This document shows positions 17,417 through 25,860 of a stretch of DNA of 64,000 nt, in pieces. The notes below the pieces were generated by a model. It saw only the letters and a list, made by a program, of their open reading frames with translations, ran no database searches and had not been told where the DNA came from. The DNA comes from Flavobacterium johnsoniae (lineage in GTDB: Bacteria; Bacteroidota; Bacteroidia; Flavobacteriales; Flavobacteriaceae). The stretch lies in assembly GCF_030388325.1 (NCBI RefSeq), contig NZ_CP103794.1, positions 62,001 through 126,000 on the forward strand, in the 5' to 3' direction. Made by a program: the position numbers and the translations under genes. Position 1 is the stretch's first letter. Each line of letters starts with the position of its first letter.

Positions 17417-17989
17417 ATGCACAGACACTTCATTCTTTTTAAACCTTACGGCTATTTAAGCCAATTTATTTATGAATTAAAAAGAAAGAAAAAGCTTTTG
17501 GGCGAATTACACGATTTCCCGGAAGGAACAATGGCAATTGGAAGATTAGACGAAGATTCTGAAGGTTTGCTCTTACTGACGACTGACGGAAATATGAGTG
17601 AACTTGTTCGAAGCAAAAAAGTCGACAAAGAATATTATGTTCAAGTTGACGGCATTATTACTCCCGAAGCAATTGAAGAATTGCAAAAAGGTGTAAAAAT
17701 CGGACTTGACGGAGGAAAATACAAAACAAAACCCTGCAAGGCCTTTATTGTAACAGAAATTCCTGATTTTGGAGCAAGAGCCAAAAAAATTAGAGACGAA
17801 CGTCATGGTCCAACTTCTTGGGCATCGATCACAGTTAGAGAAGGAAAATTTCGTCAAGTTAGAAAAATGACCGCCGCAGTTGGTTTTCCCACACTTCGCT
17901 TGGTTCGCGTACGAATAGGAAATGTATATTTGCAAAACTTAAAAGCCGGAGAAGTTCTTGAAGTTTCCGATTTTAAATTAGATAATTAG
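17417..17989 (+). CDS. rluE: Pseudouridine synthase, RsuA/RluE type
   Basis: This 190-residue protein would convert a specific uridine in rRNA to pseudouridine. It contains the family motif with the catalytic Asp (AIGRLDEDSEGLLLLTTDG), KEYYVQV, and the C-terminal GKFRQVRKMTAAVGFPTLRL. It lacks an N-terminal S4 domain, and size and start (RHFILFKPYGYLSQF) fit RluE-type enzymes that act on 23S rRNA. A -7 box (TATCTTTG, 17396-17403) lies just before the start codon. It is followed by TrmL, another RNA-modifying enzyme, across a 68-base repeat-containing gap. Confidence 0.88.
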   Translation: MHRHFILFKPYGYLSQFIYELKRKKKLLGELHDFPEGTMAIGRLDEDSEGLLLLTTDGNMSELVRSKKVDKEYYVQVDGIITPEAIEELQKGVKIGLDGGKYKTKPCKAFIVTEIPDFGARAKKIRDERHGPTSWASITVREGKFRQVRKMTAAVGFPTLRLVRVRIGNVYLQNLKAGEVLEVSDFKLDN

Positions 17990-18011
17990 AAAATGTGCCT
18001 ATTTAGATAAT

Positions 18012-18050
18012 TTTTGAAACTTGAAACCTAAAACTTGAAACCTAAAAACT
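18012..18050. repeat. Direct repeat of an ACTTGAAACCTAAA word
   Basis: Two copies of ACTTGAAACCTAAA stand head to tail before trmL. The word resembles the inverted copy at about 1393-1411, which is one sign of a dispersed AT-rich repeat family in this genome. Confidence 0.6.
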
Positions 18051-18057
18051 CAAAAAA

Positions 18058-18516
18058 ATGCTAAACGTAGTTCTTGTAGAACCTGAAATACCAAATAATA
18101 CTGGAAATATTGGAAGATTGTGCGTAGGTACAGAAAGCCGACTTCACTTAATTCATCCGTTCGGATTTGTTATTAATGATAAAAATCTAAAACGTTCTGG
18201 ATTGGATTATTGGGTGCATCTTGATGTAACCGAATATCAAAATGTAGAAGAATGGATTGCGCAGATTCCTGATCATTCTCGCGTGTTTTTAATGAGTTCG
18301 CATTCTGATAAATCCTATTTAGAAAATGAATTTCAGGATGGAGATTGGTTAGTTTTCGGAAAAGAAAGCGTTGGTTTAAGCAAGGAATTCATGGCGAGAT
18401 TCGAAAATCATTTAACGATTCCGATGTCGCCGCTAATTCGCTCTTTTAATATTGCTAATTCTGTTGCTTTTGTAGTTGGCGAAGCGAAGAGACAAATTGG
18501 ATTGAAAAAGATTTAA
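18058..18516 (+). CDS. trmL: tRNA (cytidine/uridine-34 2'-O)-methyltransferase TrmL
   Basis: This 152-residue SPOUT methyltransferase would methylate the ribose of the wobble nucleotide in tRNA-Leu. It has the start LNVVLVEPEIPNNTGNIGR, KRSGLDYW, the FGKESVGLS loop and the C-terminal IPMSPLIRSFNIANSVAFVV knot. Size and motifs fit TrmL closely; a TrmH-type enzyme is the less likely alternative. Confidence 0.92.
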   Translation: MLNVVLVEPEIPNNTGNIGRLCVGTESRLHLIHPFGFVINDKNLKRSGLDYWVHLDVTEYQNVEEWIAQIPDHSRVFLMSSHSDKSYLENEFQDGDWLVFGKESVGLSKEFMARFENHLTIPMSPLIRSFNIANSVAFVVGEAKRQIGLKKI

Positions 18517-18547
18517 TTGTTTAATCGAGAATAATAAACTTTATATC

Positions 18548-19135
18548 ATGATTCAAACATTATTGTTTAGCTTGGAATTTATATTAGTAGATTTTTTTTC
18601 TACTTATGGAATAATTATTATCATTTGCTTACTTCTTTCAATATTTATTAAAAATCCAATTCTTCAAAAAATTAATGATCAATCAAAGCGTTTCATTACA
18701 TTTATTGGAATTGCTTATTTAATTGTCTTCCTTCTCGCAACAATTATTGAATTAAACATTTCAGATGAGGAAAGTAATTTTTTTTTGCTAAACAGAATGT
18801 TTGGTAAATATTGGTTTGGATTTTGGCTTCAACCGTTACTTTGGTTCTCTATGAGCCAACTTCTTAGAATTAAATCAATCCAAAAAAGTATTCTTTTAAA
18901 ACTAATTTTCAGCTTTTTCTTTATTATATCAATTGAGAAAATAGTAATCATTGTCACATCTTTCCATAGAGACTACTTGCCAAGCTCCTGGACCATGTCT
19001 ACATATTCTTATTCTTCAAATCTATTTCTTGAGCTATTAATTAAATTTTCAATCTTTCTGATTTCTGCTGTTTTTTTTATGATGATTACTCAAAAAATCA
19101 ATGATTGGAAAACAATAAAAACTAACTCACAATAA
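18548..19135 (+). CDS. Integral membrane protein of unknown function
   Basis: This 195-residue protein has about five hydrophobic helices: YGIIIIICLLLSIFI, FITFIGIAYLIVFLLATII, FGFWLQPLLWFSMSQLL, LIFSFFFIISIEKIVIIV and LLIKFSIFLISAVFFMMIT. I recognise no family. Its last 14 bases overlap the 3' end of the convergent btuD gene. Confidence 0.65.
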   Translation: MIQTLLFSLEFILVDFFSTYGIIIIICLLLSIFIKNPILQKINDQSKRFITFIGIAYLIVFLLATIIELNISDEESNFFLLNRMFGKYWFGFWLQPLLWFSMSQLLRIKSIQKSILLKLIFSFFFIISIEKIVIIVTSFHRDYLPSSWTMSTYSYSSNLFLELLIKFSIFLISAVFFMMITQKINDWKTIKTNSQ

Positions 19136-19898
19136 ACTTCCCTTTTTCAGCATCAAAAACAATATTTTCATCTTTAAATAAATTGCTGAAACTTCCATTA
19201 GAAATTAAATTACAAGGCTGATCTTGTGTAATATTTTCTGGCGTCATCATAATCATTTCATCACTTAATTGAATGGCAAGATCAATATCGTGCGTAGAAA
19301 ACAAAATGCATTTTTGAGTTTCTTGCGTTAGCTTTTTCAATAATTTGAACAAAGAAACTTTATGAAGTAAATCTAAATGTGTTGTTGGTTCATCTAAAAT
19401 AATTAGCGGCGTATCTTGTGCCAAAGCTCTTGCAATTAGCACTTTTTGTAATTGTCCGTCGCTAATTTGAAAATGCTTCTTTGAAGCTAAATGTTCAATT
19501 TGGGTTAATCGCATTGCTTCTTGAACTTTTGCAACATCTTCTTCAGATAATTTGTCAACCCAATTTGTGTAAGGCTGACGACCAAGTGCCACTAATTCAA
19601 AAACCGAAAGATTACTTGGAGGCAGTTTTTCTGTTAAAACCAAACTTAAATTTTGTGCTAATTCTAAAGGTTTATAATTCGAAATCTCTTTTTCATTCAA
19701 ATAAACATTTCCTGATAATGTTTTTTGAATTCCGGTAATGGTTCGCAATAAAGTTGATTTTCCAATTCCGTTTGCTCCGATTAATGTAATTAGTTTTCCC
19801 GAAGCTAAACTTAGATTCAGATTCTCAGCAATAGTCGTAACACCTTTCTTGGATTTGTATCCGATATTTAGATGCGACGTAGTTAGAATTGATTTCAT
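19122..19898 (-). CDS. btuD: ABC transporter ATPase, cobalamin/iron-siderophore type (BtuD-like)
   Basis: This 258-residue ATP-binding subunit energises import of a corrinoid or siderophore. It shows Walker A GANGIGKST, Q-loop region, signature ISDGQLQKVLIARAL, Walker B IILDEP and the H-loop FSTHDID. It is last in the minus-strand set with the permease (54-base gap) and binding protein. Siderophore ATPases have the same motifs, so the B12 assignment rests on the neighbouring salvage genes and receptor. Confidence 0.82.
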   Translation of the reverse strand: MKSILTTSHLNIGYKSKKGVTTIAENLNLSLASGKLITLIGANGIGKSTLLRTITGIQKTLSGNVYLNEKEISNYKPLELAQNLSLVLTEKLPPSNLSVFELVALGRQPYTNWVDKLSEEDVAKVQEAMRLTQIEHLASKKHFQISDGQLQKVLIARALAQDTPLIILDEPTTHLDLLHKVSLFKLLKKLTQETQKCILFSTHDIDLAIQLSDEMIMMTPENITQDQPCNLISNGSFSNLFKDENIVFDAEKGKFIVS

Positions 19899-19901
19899 TT
19901 T

Positions 19902-19940
19902 AAAGGTGCTAAGGTTCTGGGATGCTAAAGTTCTAAATTT
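19902..19940. repeat. Copy of a GCTAAGGTTCTG-type intergenic repeat
   Basis: GGTGCTAAGGTTCTGGGATG and a second GATGCTAAAGTTCTAAA fill the gap between the ABC permease and ATPase genes. The same word occurs in both arms of the composite palindrome at 52186-52362. Confidence 0.6.
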
Positions 19941-19952
19941 TTATTTATCTAA

Positions 19953-20981
19953 TTATTGAAAATTTCTCTTTCTAACCAAAAGCCAAATAACAACAGGCGC
20001 CCCAATAATAGACGTTATCGCGTTAATTGGAAGCGTAACATCGAATCCTGGCATTTGTGAAACAATATCACAAAACAACATGATAATTGATCCGAAAAAT
20101 AAAGTACTCCAAAACAATATAGTATGATTACTGGTTTGAAAAGTCAGTTTTGCGATATGCGGAACTGCTAATCCGATAAAAGCAATTGGTCCAGCAAATG
20201 CCGTTATCGCTCCAGATAAAATACTTGTTGCAAATATGATTATTAATCGAGCTTGTTTAAAATTTAATCCCATGCTTTTTGCATAGTTTTCTCCTAAAAG
20301 TAAAGCATTTAATGGTTTAATGCTTTTCGCGCTCAAAAGCAATCCGATTAAAACGCAGAAAGTCAGAATTCCGATTGTCGACCACGAAAGATTTCCTAAA
20401 CTTCCCATTGACCAAAATGTAAATTTCTGAAGCTGTTCTGCCGTGCTAAAATAAGTTAAAACACTTACAATCGCGGTTGTAAAACTTCCAAACATTAATC
20501 CAACAATCAAGATTGCCATTGTGTCGCGTAATCGCTGCGAAACGACTAAAACCAAAAGCAATACCAAAGTACTTCCGAAAGTAGAAGCCAGAACAATTCC
20601 GTACGATGATAATGCAATTACACTTAAAAACGAAGGCAGAAATCCTGCGCCCAAAATAACAAAAGCAACTCCTAAACTCGCGCCCGAACTTAATCCTAAA
20701 ACATAAGGTCCAGCAAGCGGATTTCGGAATAAAGTCTGCATTAAAAGTCCGCTTATTGAAAGTCCGCTTCCGACTAAAACAGCCGTAATCGCTTTTGGCA
20801 AACGATAATTAATGATAATATATTCCCAAGTTGATTTTGTTGCTTGCCCTCCAGTTAAACTGACAAAAACATCTTTTAGCGGAATCGTAACAGAACCTAA
20901 ACTAATGCTCGCAAAAAACATCAGCAAAAGACCTAAAGTCAAAACAGCAAATAAAATGGTATTTCGTTTTTTATTTGCCAA
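19953..20981 (-). CDS. btuC: FecCD-family ABC transporter permease (BtuC-like)
   Basis: This 342-residue inner-membrane permease of the BtuC/FecCD/FhuB family is predicted to have ten helices. Conserved blocks include YRLPKAITAVLVGSGLSISG, NPLAGPYVLGLSSGASLG, GAITAFAGPIAFIGLAVPHI (part of the ATPase-coupling region) and LPINAITSIIGAPVVIWLL. Its start lies one base from the stop of the upstream binding-protein gene, so they are cotranscribed. Substrate is inferred from the adjacent corrinoid genes. Confidence 0.86.
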   Translation of the reverse strand: MANKKRNTILFAVLTLGLLLMFFASISLGSVTIPLKDVFVSLTGGQATKSTWEYIIINYRLPKAITAVLVGSGLSISGLLMQTLFRNPLAGPYVLGLSSGASLGVAFVILGAGFLPSFLSVIALSSYGIVLASTFGSTLVLLLVLVVSQRLRDTMAILIVGLMFGSFTTAIVSVLTYFSTAEQLQKFTFWSMGSLGNLSWSTIGILTFCVLIGLLLSAKSIKPLNALLLGENYAKSMGLNFKQARLIIIFATSILSGAITAFAGPIAFIGLAVPHIAKLTFQTSNHTILFWSTLFFGSIIMLFCDIVSQMPGFDVTLPINAITSIIGAPVVIWLLVRKRNFQ

Positions 20982-20982
20982 A

Positions 20983-22125
20983 TTAATTCAGTTTTGATGC
21001 AAAAGTAAATTCGTAACTTGACAATAAATCAGGATGAAAAATTTTGATATAATCTTTCAAAACTAGATCTGGACGGCTTGGTGCTAATTCGTAATAAACC
21101 GTTCCGCCAGTTGCGCCCAATTTACCTTCAAAATTGTAAACGCTTTTATTTTTAAAAGCATCAAATTCTCCATAATGCGGATTCGCTTTTTGCAATTCAT
21201 CTAAACTTTTAAATGAACCAGAAGCAATCCAAACATTGGCAGTTTTAGCTTTATCCAATACTTTTTCAAAAGACAAACCTTCACTTCCACTTCCTTTTAA
21301 ATCTGCCCATAAATAATTTGCCTGAGCATCTTTCATAAATTGTGCAACCCAACTATTTCCTTTTGCAACATACCAAACATCTTCATACATAGAGCCGTAT
21401 AATACTTTTGAAGTCGCAGGTTTATCTTTAACTAACTTTAAAGCTTGATTATAACTTTCTACAATTTTATCAAAAAGCTCTTTTGCTTTGTCTTCTTTTC
21501 CAAATAAAGCCCCGTAAAGCTTGATCCATTCTGCTTTTCCAAGTGGAGATTGCTCCATCCAATCGCCTTGAATTAAAACATTTAAGCCGCTTTTTTTCAG
21601 ATTATCCAACATCGGATTGTTATTATCAACTCCAAAAGTCACTATCAAATTTGGTGCTAATTCTATTAATTGCTCGATATTCAATTTTTCATTTTGTCCA
21701 ACATTTTTCACAGAACCTTTGTCAATTAAAGCTCTTGTTTTTTCTGAAGAAATATAGTCTGTGTGCGGAAAACCAACTAATTTGTTTTCTACTTCAAGCA
21801 TTTCTAAAAACGGAATATTTGTCGTAGAAGTTACTACGACAGATTCTAGTGGAACTTGAATAGAAGTGTAAGACAGAAGACTATCTGGAACTTTTGCATC
21901 TTTTTCTTTTAAAATATACTTGAAATCTTTATCTGAATTAGGCCATGGATTTGAGACTGTTACAACAGAATAATCATCATATTTTAAAATTGAAAGTCCT
22001 GATGCATATTCAATACTATTTTTAGTATTCTCTATTTTTACGGTTTCAACTTTTTCATTCTTCTTACATCCAATAAGGATAAAAAAAGTTGCTGTAAAAA
22101 TCATTTTAGGAAAAAAATATCTCAT
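20983..22125 (-). CDS. btuF: ABC transporter substrate-binding lipoprotein (BtuF-like)
   Basis: This 380-residue lipoprotein has a signal ending in the lipobox LIGC at Cys20, counted from the ATG at 22125. I chose that start because a second ATG 21 bases upstream only adds MPSKTET before the signal. Lys residues follow the Cys rather than an acidic run, suggesting retention on the periplasmic side. The domain is the two-lobed periplasmic-binding-protein type used for siderophores and B12 (SLLSYTSIQVPLESVVVTST, LAPNLIVTFG, LAPSRPDLVLKDYIKIFHP). It is first in the btuF-btuC-btuD set. Confidence 0.83.
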   Translation of the reverse strand: MRYFFPKMIFTATFFILIGCKKNEKVETVKIENTKNSIEYASGLSILKYDDYSVVTVSNPWPNSDKDFKYILKEKDAKVPDSLLSYTSIQVPLESVVVTSTTNIPFLEMLEVENKLVGFPHTDYISSEKTRALIDKGSVKNVGQNEKLNIEQLIELAPNLIVTFGVDNNNPMLDNLKKSGLNVLIQGDWMEQSPLGKAEWIKLYGALFGKEDKAKELFDKIVESYNQALKLVKDKPATSKVLYGSMYEDVWYVAKGNSWVAQFMKDAQANYLWADLKGSGSEGLSFEKVLDKAKTANVWIASGSFKSLDELQKANPHYGEFDAFKNKSVYNFEGKLGATGGTVYYELAPSRPDLVLKDYIKIFHPDLLSSYEFTFASKLN

Positions 22126-22219
22126 GGTTTCGGTTTTGGATGGCACAAAGGTAAAGTATTTTTATATTTTTTTTGTTTACCTTTATTCTTACAAATTTAA
22201 ACAATTGTATCTTTGCGAT

Positions 22220-22582
22220 ATGAATACCACAAAAAAGAAAATTTGCTCAAGCTGTGATTCTGAATTCAGCTGCGGAGATATATCTATAGTAAATAAATGT
22301 TGGTGTAATGATTATCCACCAATATTTAATCTTTCTGAAGGAGGCGACTGTCTCTGTCCAAGTTGTTTTAAAGAGGCTTGCGAAGATAAAATTGATGCCT
22401 ATGTCGAAACTCTTTCTAAAGAAAAAGCACTTCAAAACAAAGCCAAAGATCTACCCAAAACAGAAATCTTAATTGAAGGAATCGATTATTATCTTGAAAA
22501 TGGAAATATGGTTTTTAAAACTTGGTACCATTTAAAAAGAGGAACTTGTTGCGGAAATAATTGCCGACATTGCCCTTATTAA
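22220..22582 (+). CDS. Cysteine-rich protein, CWC domain joined to a DUF5522-like tail
   Basis: This 120-residue protein has about fifteen Cys residues. The N-terminal half carries CSSCDSEFSCG, CWCNDYPP and CLCPSCFKEAC, typical of the small Cys-rich CWC family. The C-terminal half carries YYLENGNMVFKTWYHLKRG then CCGNNCRHCPY, the DUF5522-type ending. The cysteines probably bind zinc or an iron-sulfur centre. A -7 box TATCTTTG at 22208-22215 sits just before the ATG at 22220, supporting this start. It is divergent from btuF and upstream of cobU in the same direction. Function is unknown. Confidence 0.82.
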   Translation: MNTTKKKICSSCDSEFSCGDISIVNKCWCNDYPPIFNLSEGGDCLCPSCFKEACEDKIDAYVETLSKEKALQNKAKDLPKTEILIEGIDYYLENGNMVFKTWYHLKRGTCCGNNCRHCPY

Positions 22583-22640
22583 TTGTTAATTATAAATTGT
22601 TAATTATAAATTGTTAATTATAAATTGTTAGTTGTTAATT
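22581..22640. repeat. 14-bp tandem repeat before cobU
   Basis: Three perfect copies of AATTGTTAATTATA (22581-22622) are followed by a degenerate copy. AATTGTTAG at 22623 is mirrored by CTAACAATT near 22670, just upstream of the cobU start. This is AT-rich intergenic DNA with no obvious promoter box. Confidence 0.8.
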
Positions 22641-22679
22641 ATTAACTTGGCTGCCACAATCTAACAATTAATAATTACA

Positions 22680-23189
22680 ATGCTTCACTTAATCATTGGC
22701 GGTGAGCGTTCTGGAAAAAGTAGTTATGCCCAAAAACTTGCTTTAGAACTTTCTAATTCACCTTTATATATTGCAACGGCTCGAAAATGGGATTCTGATT
22801 TTCAAACCCGAATTGATCGTCATCAAAACGAACGCGACGAACGCTGGACCAATATTGAAGAAGAAAAACATCTGAGTAAAATTGATTTTTCTGGAAAAAC
22901 AGCATTAATTGACTGCGTTACACTTTGGTTGACAAACTTTTTTGTAGACAACAAAAATGACGTTGCTTTGAGTTTGGAAGAAGCTAAAAAAGAATTTCTT
23001 GCTATTGCGAAAAATCAAAACTCCAATATCATCATTGTAACAAACGAAATCGGAATGGGCGTTCATGCAGAAACTCATATCGGCAGAAAATTTGTTGAAC
23101 TTCAAGGTTGGATGAATCAATTTCTTGCCGAAAATGCTGACGAGGTTGTTTTGATGGTTTCGGGAATTCCGGTAAAAATTAAAGGATAA
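22680..23189 (+). CDS. cobU: Adenosylcobinamide kinase / adenosylcobinamide-phosphate guanylyltransferase
   Basis: This 169-residue bifunctional enzyme activates cobinamide with phosphate and then GMP, giving adenosyl-GDP-cobinamide. Seen are the P-loop GGERSGKSSYAQ at the N-terminus, RHQNERDERW (with the His that carries GMP), LIDCVTLWLTNFF and TNEIGMGVHAETHIGRKF. It begins the plus-strand salvage run cobU, bluB-cobT, cobS, cobC. Confidence 0.93.
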   Translation: MLHLIIGGERSGKSSYAQKLALELSNSPLYIATARKWDSDFQTRIDRHQNERDERWTNIEEEKHLSKIDFSGKTALIDCVTLWLTNFFVDNKNDVALSLEEAKKEFLAIAKNQNSNIIIVTNEIGMGVHAETHIGRKFVELQGWMNQFLAENADEVVLMVSGIPVKIKG

Positions 23190-23318
23190 CCAAATTCAAT
23201 GTCAATCACAATTACAATATCAAAAAACAAATTCTAAACTTTTAAATTCTAAATTCCAATATCGTGAAGTATCTTTACATAAAGAGCAAATTGATATTGA
23301 TTTTTGAAATTGAAAATT

Positions 23319-24998
23319 ATGAGCAATCTAGACGATATATTAAAATCCCGCCGCGATACCCGACATTTTACAACCGATGAAGTTCCTGATGAAGTAATTC
23401 AGAAAGCTTTACAGGCTGGACATTGGGCGCCTTCTGTCGGGTTAACTGACGCGACTAGATATTTCCTCATTAAATCGGATGAAGTTAAAAGTTCTATAAA
23501 AAATCTGTTTTTAGATTACAACAAAAAAGCAGCTGAACTTACTGATAACGAAGAACAAAAAGAACTATATAATTCGCTAAAACTAGAAGCAATCGAAGAA
23601 GCTCCAATCGGACTTATTATTGCTTATGACCGTTCTGTTTTAAACCAATTTACAATTGGAACGATTGGAAGCAATGAAGCCGTGAAATTCAGTTCGGTTT
23701 GTGCGGCGCAGAATATCTGGCTTTCGCTTACAGAACAAGGTTACGGAATGGGATGGGTTTCTATTTTGAATTATTATCAGTTTAAAAAAATCCTCGATTT
23801 ACCCGAAAATATTGAACCGTTGGGTTATTTCTGTATCGGAAAACCAGCAACAAATTATAACAATCAGCCAATGCTTCAGCAATTGCATTGGAAACAGAAA
23901 TCGGAAGCTCCAATTTGTAAAGAGATTAACGAAATTCATAAAATAAATATTCCTGATTTTACAGTTAAATCTGAAAATGAAATCGCCGACAAATCTGATT
24001 TTTGTAAACTTTTGCAAGAAAAAATAGATTCGAAAACAAAACCTGTTGGTTCTTTGGGAACTCTTGAAACTTTAGCTTTTCAAATGGCTACTGTTTTCGA
24101 AACTTTAAATCCGAAAATTACAAATCCGAATATTGTAGTTTTTGCGGCAGATCACGGAATTGCAAATCATGACGTAAGCGATTATCCGCAAGATGTTACA
24201 CGCCAAATGGTTACTAATTTTCTGGATGGTGGAGCCGCAATAAATGTTTTCTGCAAACAAAACGATATTGAATTATCTATTGTAGATGCTGGCGTAAATT
24301 ACGATTTCCCAACCAATGCAAAATTGATTAATTCGAAAATTGCTAAAGGAACTCAGTCATTTTTACACGTTCCAGCAATGAGCGAAACTGAAGTTCAATT
24401 ATGTTTTGAAAAAGGAAAATCGATTGTTGATACTATTGCAAAATCAGGCGCAAACTGCATCGGTTTTGGCGAAATGGGAATTGGAAATACTTCTACAGCT
24501 TCTGTTTTAATGAGTCTTTTAACTGGTTTTTCTATTGAAGAATGTGTCGGAAAAGGAACTGGAGTTTCTGATGAAAAGCTCATTCAAAAACAAAATATTT
24601 TAAAAAAAGCTATCGAAAATTATTCTGGCAAAACCGATTTAATGTCACAGCTTGCTTATTTTGGAGGTTTTGAAATTCTACAAATGGCGGGCGGAATGCT
24701 TTCTGCTTTTGAAAACAAAATGCTGATTTTAGTTGATGGTTTTATTTGCACTGTCGCCTTTTTAATCGCTTCAAAAATAAATCCGAATATTTCAAAAAAT
24801 GCTATTTTTTGTCATTGTTCTGCCGAAAAAGCACATCAAAAATTATTAAATTATTTAGATGCAAAAACAATTTTAAATTTAGATTTACGCTTAGGCGAAG
24901 GAACAGGCTGCGCGGTTGCTTTTCCAATTTTAAAATCGGCTGAGGCTTTTTTGAATGAAATGGCTAGTTTTGAGAGCGCGGGAATAAGTCGAAAGTAG
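23319..24998 (+). CDS. bluB-cobT: BluB-CobT fusion: DMB synthase joined to DMB phosphoribosyltransferase
   Basis: This 559-residue fusion has BluB (flavin-destroying 5,6-dimethylbenzimidazole synthase, nitroreductase fold) at residues 1 to about 215, with SRRDTRHFTTDEVP, GHWAPSVGLTDATRYF, GYGMGWVSIL and LGYFCIGKPA. CobT (about 228-555) has DSKTKPVGSLGTLETLAFQM, FAADHGIANHDVSDYPQDVT, GFGEMGIGNTSTASVL and the catalytic-Glu segment LGEGTGCAVAFP. The first half makes the lower ligand and the second attaches ribose phosphate to it. The ATG at 23319 is preferred over the TTG five codons earlier. There is no stop or frameshift between the domains; the joint is a short polar linker near residues 205-230. 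Confidence 0.92.
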   Translation: MSNLDDILKSRRDTRHFTTDEVPDEVIQKALQAGHWAPSVGLTDATRYFLIKSDEVKSSIKNLFLDYNKKAAELTDNEEQKELYNSLKLEAIEEAPIGLIIAYDRSVLNQFTIGTIGSNEAVKFSSVCAAQNIWLSLTEQGYGMGWVSILNYYQFKKILDLPENIEPLGYFCIGKPATNYNNQPMLQQLHWKQKSEAPICKEINEIHKINIPDFTVKSENEIADKSDFCKLLQEKIDSKTKPVGSLGTLETLAFQMATVFETLNPKITNPNIVVFAADHGIANHDVSDYPQDVTRQMVTNFLDGGAAINVFCKQNDIELSIVDAGVNYDFPTNAKLINSKIAKGTQSFLHVPAMSETEVQLCFEKGKSIVDTIAKSGANCIGFGEMGIGNTSTASVLMSLLTGFSIEECVGKGTGVSDEKLIQKQNILKKAIENYSGKTDLMSQLAYFGGFEILQMAGGMLSAFENKMLILVDGFICTVAFLIASKINPNISKNAIFCHCSAEKAHQKLLNYLDAKTILNLDLRLGEGTGCAVAFPILKSAEAFLNEMASFESAGISRK

Positions 24999-25062
24999 TA
25001 TTTAGTCTCAGTCACAGTTTTCAGTTTTGCACCAATAAGTCTTGATTAATCAATCATATTAA

Positions 25063-25860
25063 ATGAAAAAAGAACTACACATTTTCTTTACCTGTTTAAT
25101 GTTCTACACCAGAATTCCCTGTCCAAAAAACATTACGCATGATCCGGATTATTTAAATAAAGCTACAAGATATTTTCCTTTTATTGGATGGATTGTTGGT
25201 AGTATTTCTTTTATAGCTTATTCTCTATTTGCTCAATTTCTTTATACAGAAACAGCCGTGATTTGTTCGATCGTGATTTCCGTTTTAACAACTGGGGCTT
25301 TTCACGAAGACGGTTTTGCAGATGTTTGCGATGGTTTTGGCGGAGGCTGGACAAAAGAAAAAATCTTGATGATAATGAAAGACAGTGTAATTGGCGCTTA
25401 TGGAGCAATTGGATTGGTTTTGCTTTTTTTATTAAAATTCAGATTGTTATCAGAATCTATTATAATATTTCAAGTTTATGATGACATGGCAGTTTTTAAA
25501 ATTTTCCTCTTATTTATTTCTGCGCATTCTATAAGTCGATTGGCAGCGATCAGCATTATTTTCACGCATGAATATTCTCGCGAAGACGCTTCAAGCAAAA
25601 GCAAGCCAATTGCCAAACAATTTACTTGGAAAGAAGTTTTTGGCTCTTTCTTTTTTGGTCTAGTTCCTTTAATTGTATTTTCTCTTTTTGATTTTAGATT
25701 AATTCTAGCCGTAATTCCTGTTTTTATAACGAGATATTTTTTAGCTCGATATTTCCAAAAATGGATTGACGGTTATACAGGAGATTGTCTAGGAGCGACG
25801 CAGCAAGTTTGCGAAATTATATTTTACCTAAGTATTCTACTTATATGGAAATTTATCTAG
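25063..25860 (+). CDS. cobS: Adenosylcobinamide-GDP ribazoletransferase
   Basis: This 265-residue inner-membrane enzyme joins alpha-ribazole (phosphate) to GDP-cobinamide, closing the nucleotide loop. It carries the family motif HEDGFADVCDGFGGG followed by KDSVIGAYGAIGLVLLFLL, SRLAAI, and a C-terminal GYTGDCLGATQQVCEI, with about six hydrophobic helices. Its final 16 bases overlap cobC. Confidence 0.93.
   Translation: MKKELHIFFTCLMFYTRIPCPKNITHDPDYLNKATRYFPFIGWIVGSISFIAYSLFAQFLYTETAVICSIVISVLTTGAFHEDGFADVCDGFGGGWTKEKILMIMKDSVIGAYGAIGLVLLFLLKFRLLSESIIIFQVYDDMAVFKIFLLFISAHSISRLAAISIIFTHEYSREDASSKSKPIAKQFTWKEVFGSFFFGLVPLIVFSLFDFRLILAVIPVFITRYFLARYFQKWIDGYTGDCLGATQQVCEIIFYLSILLIWKFI

Noticed and set aside
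22126-22219. Second cobalamin riboswitch before btuF
   Set aside because: The 94-base gap is too short and contains no B12 box or aptamer words.
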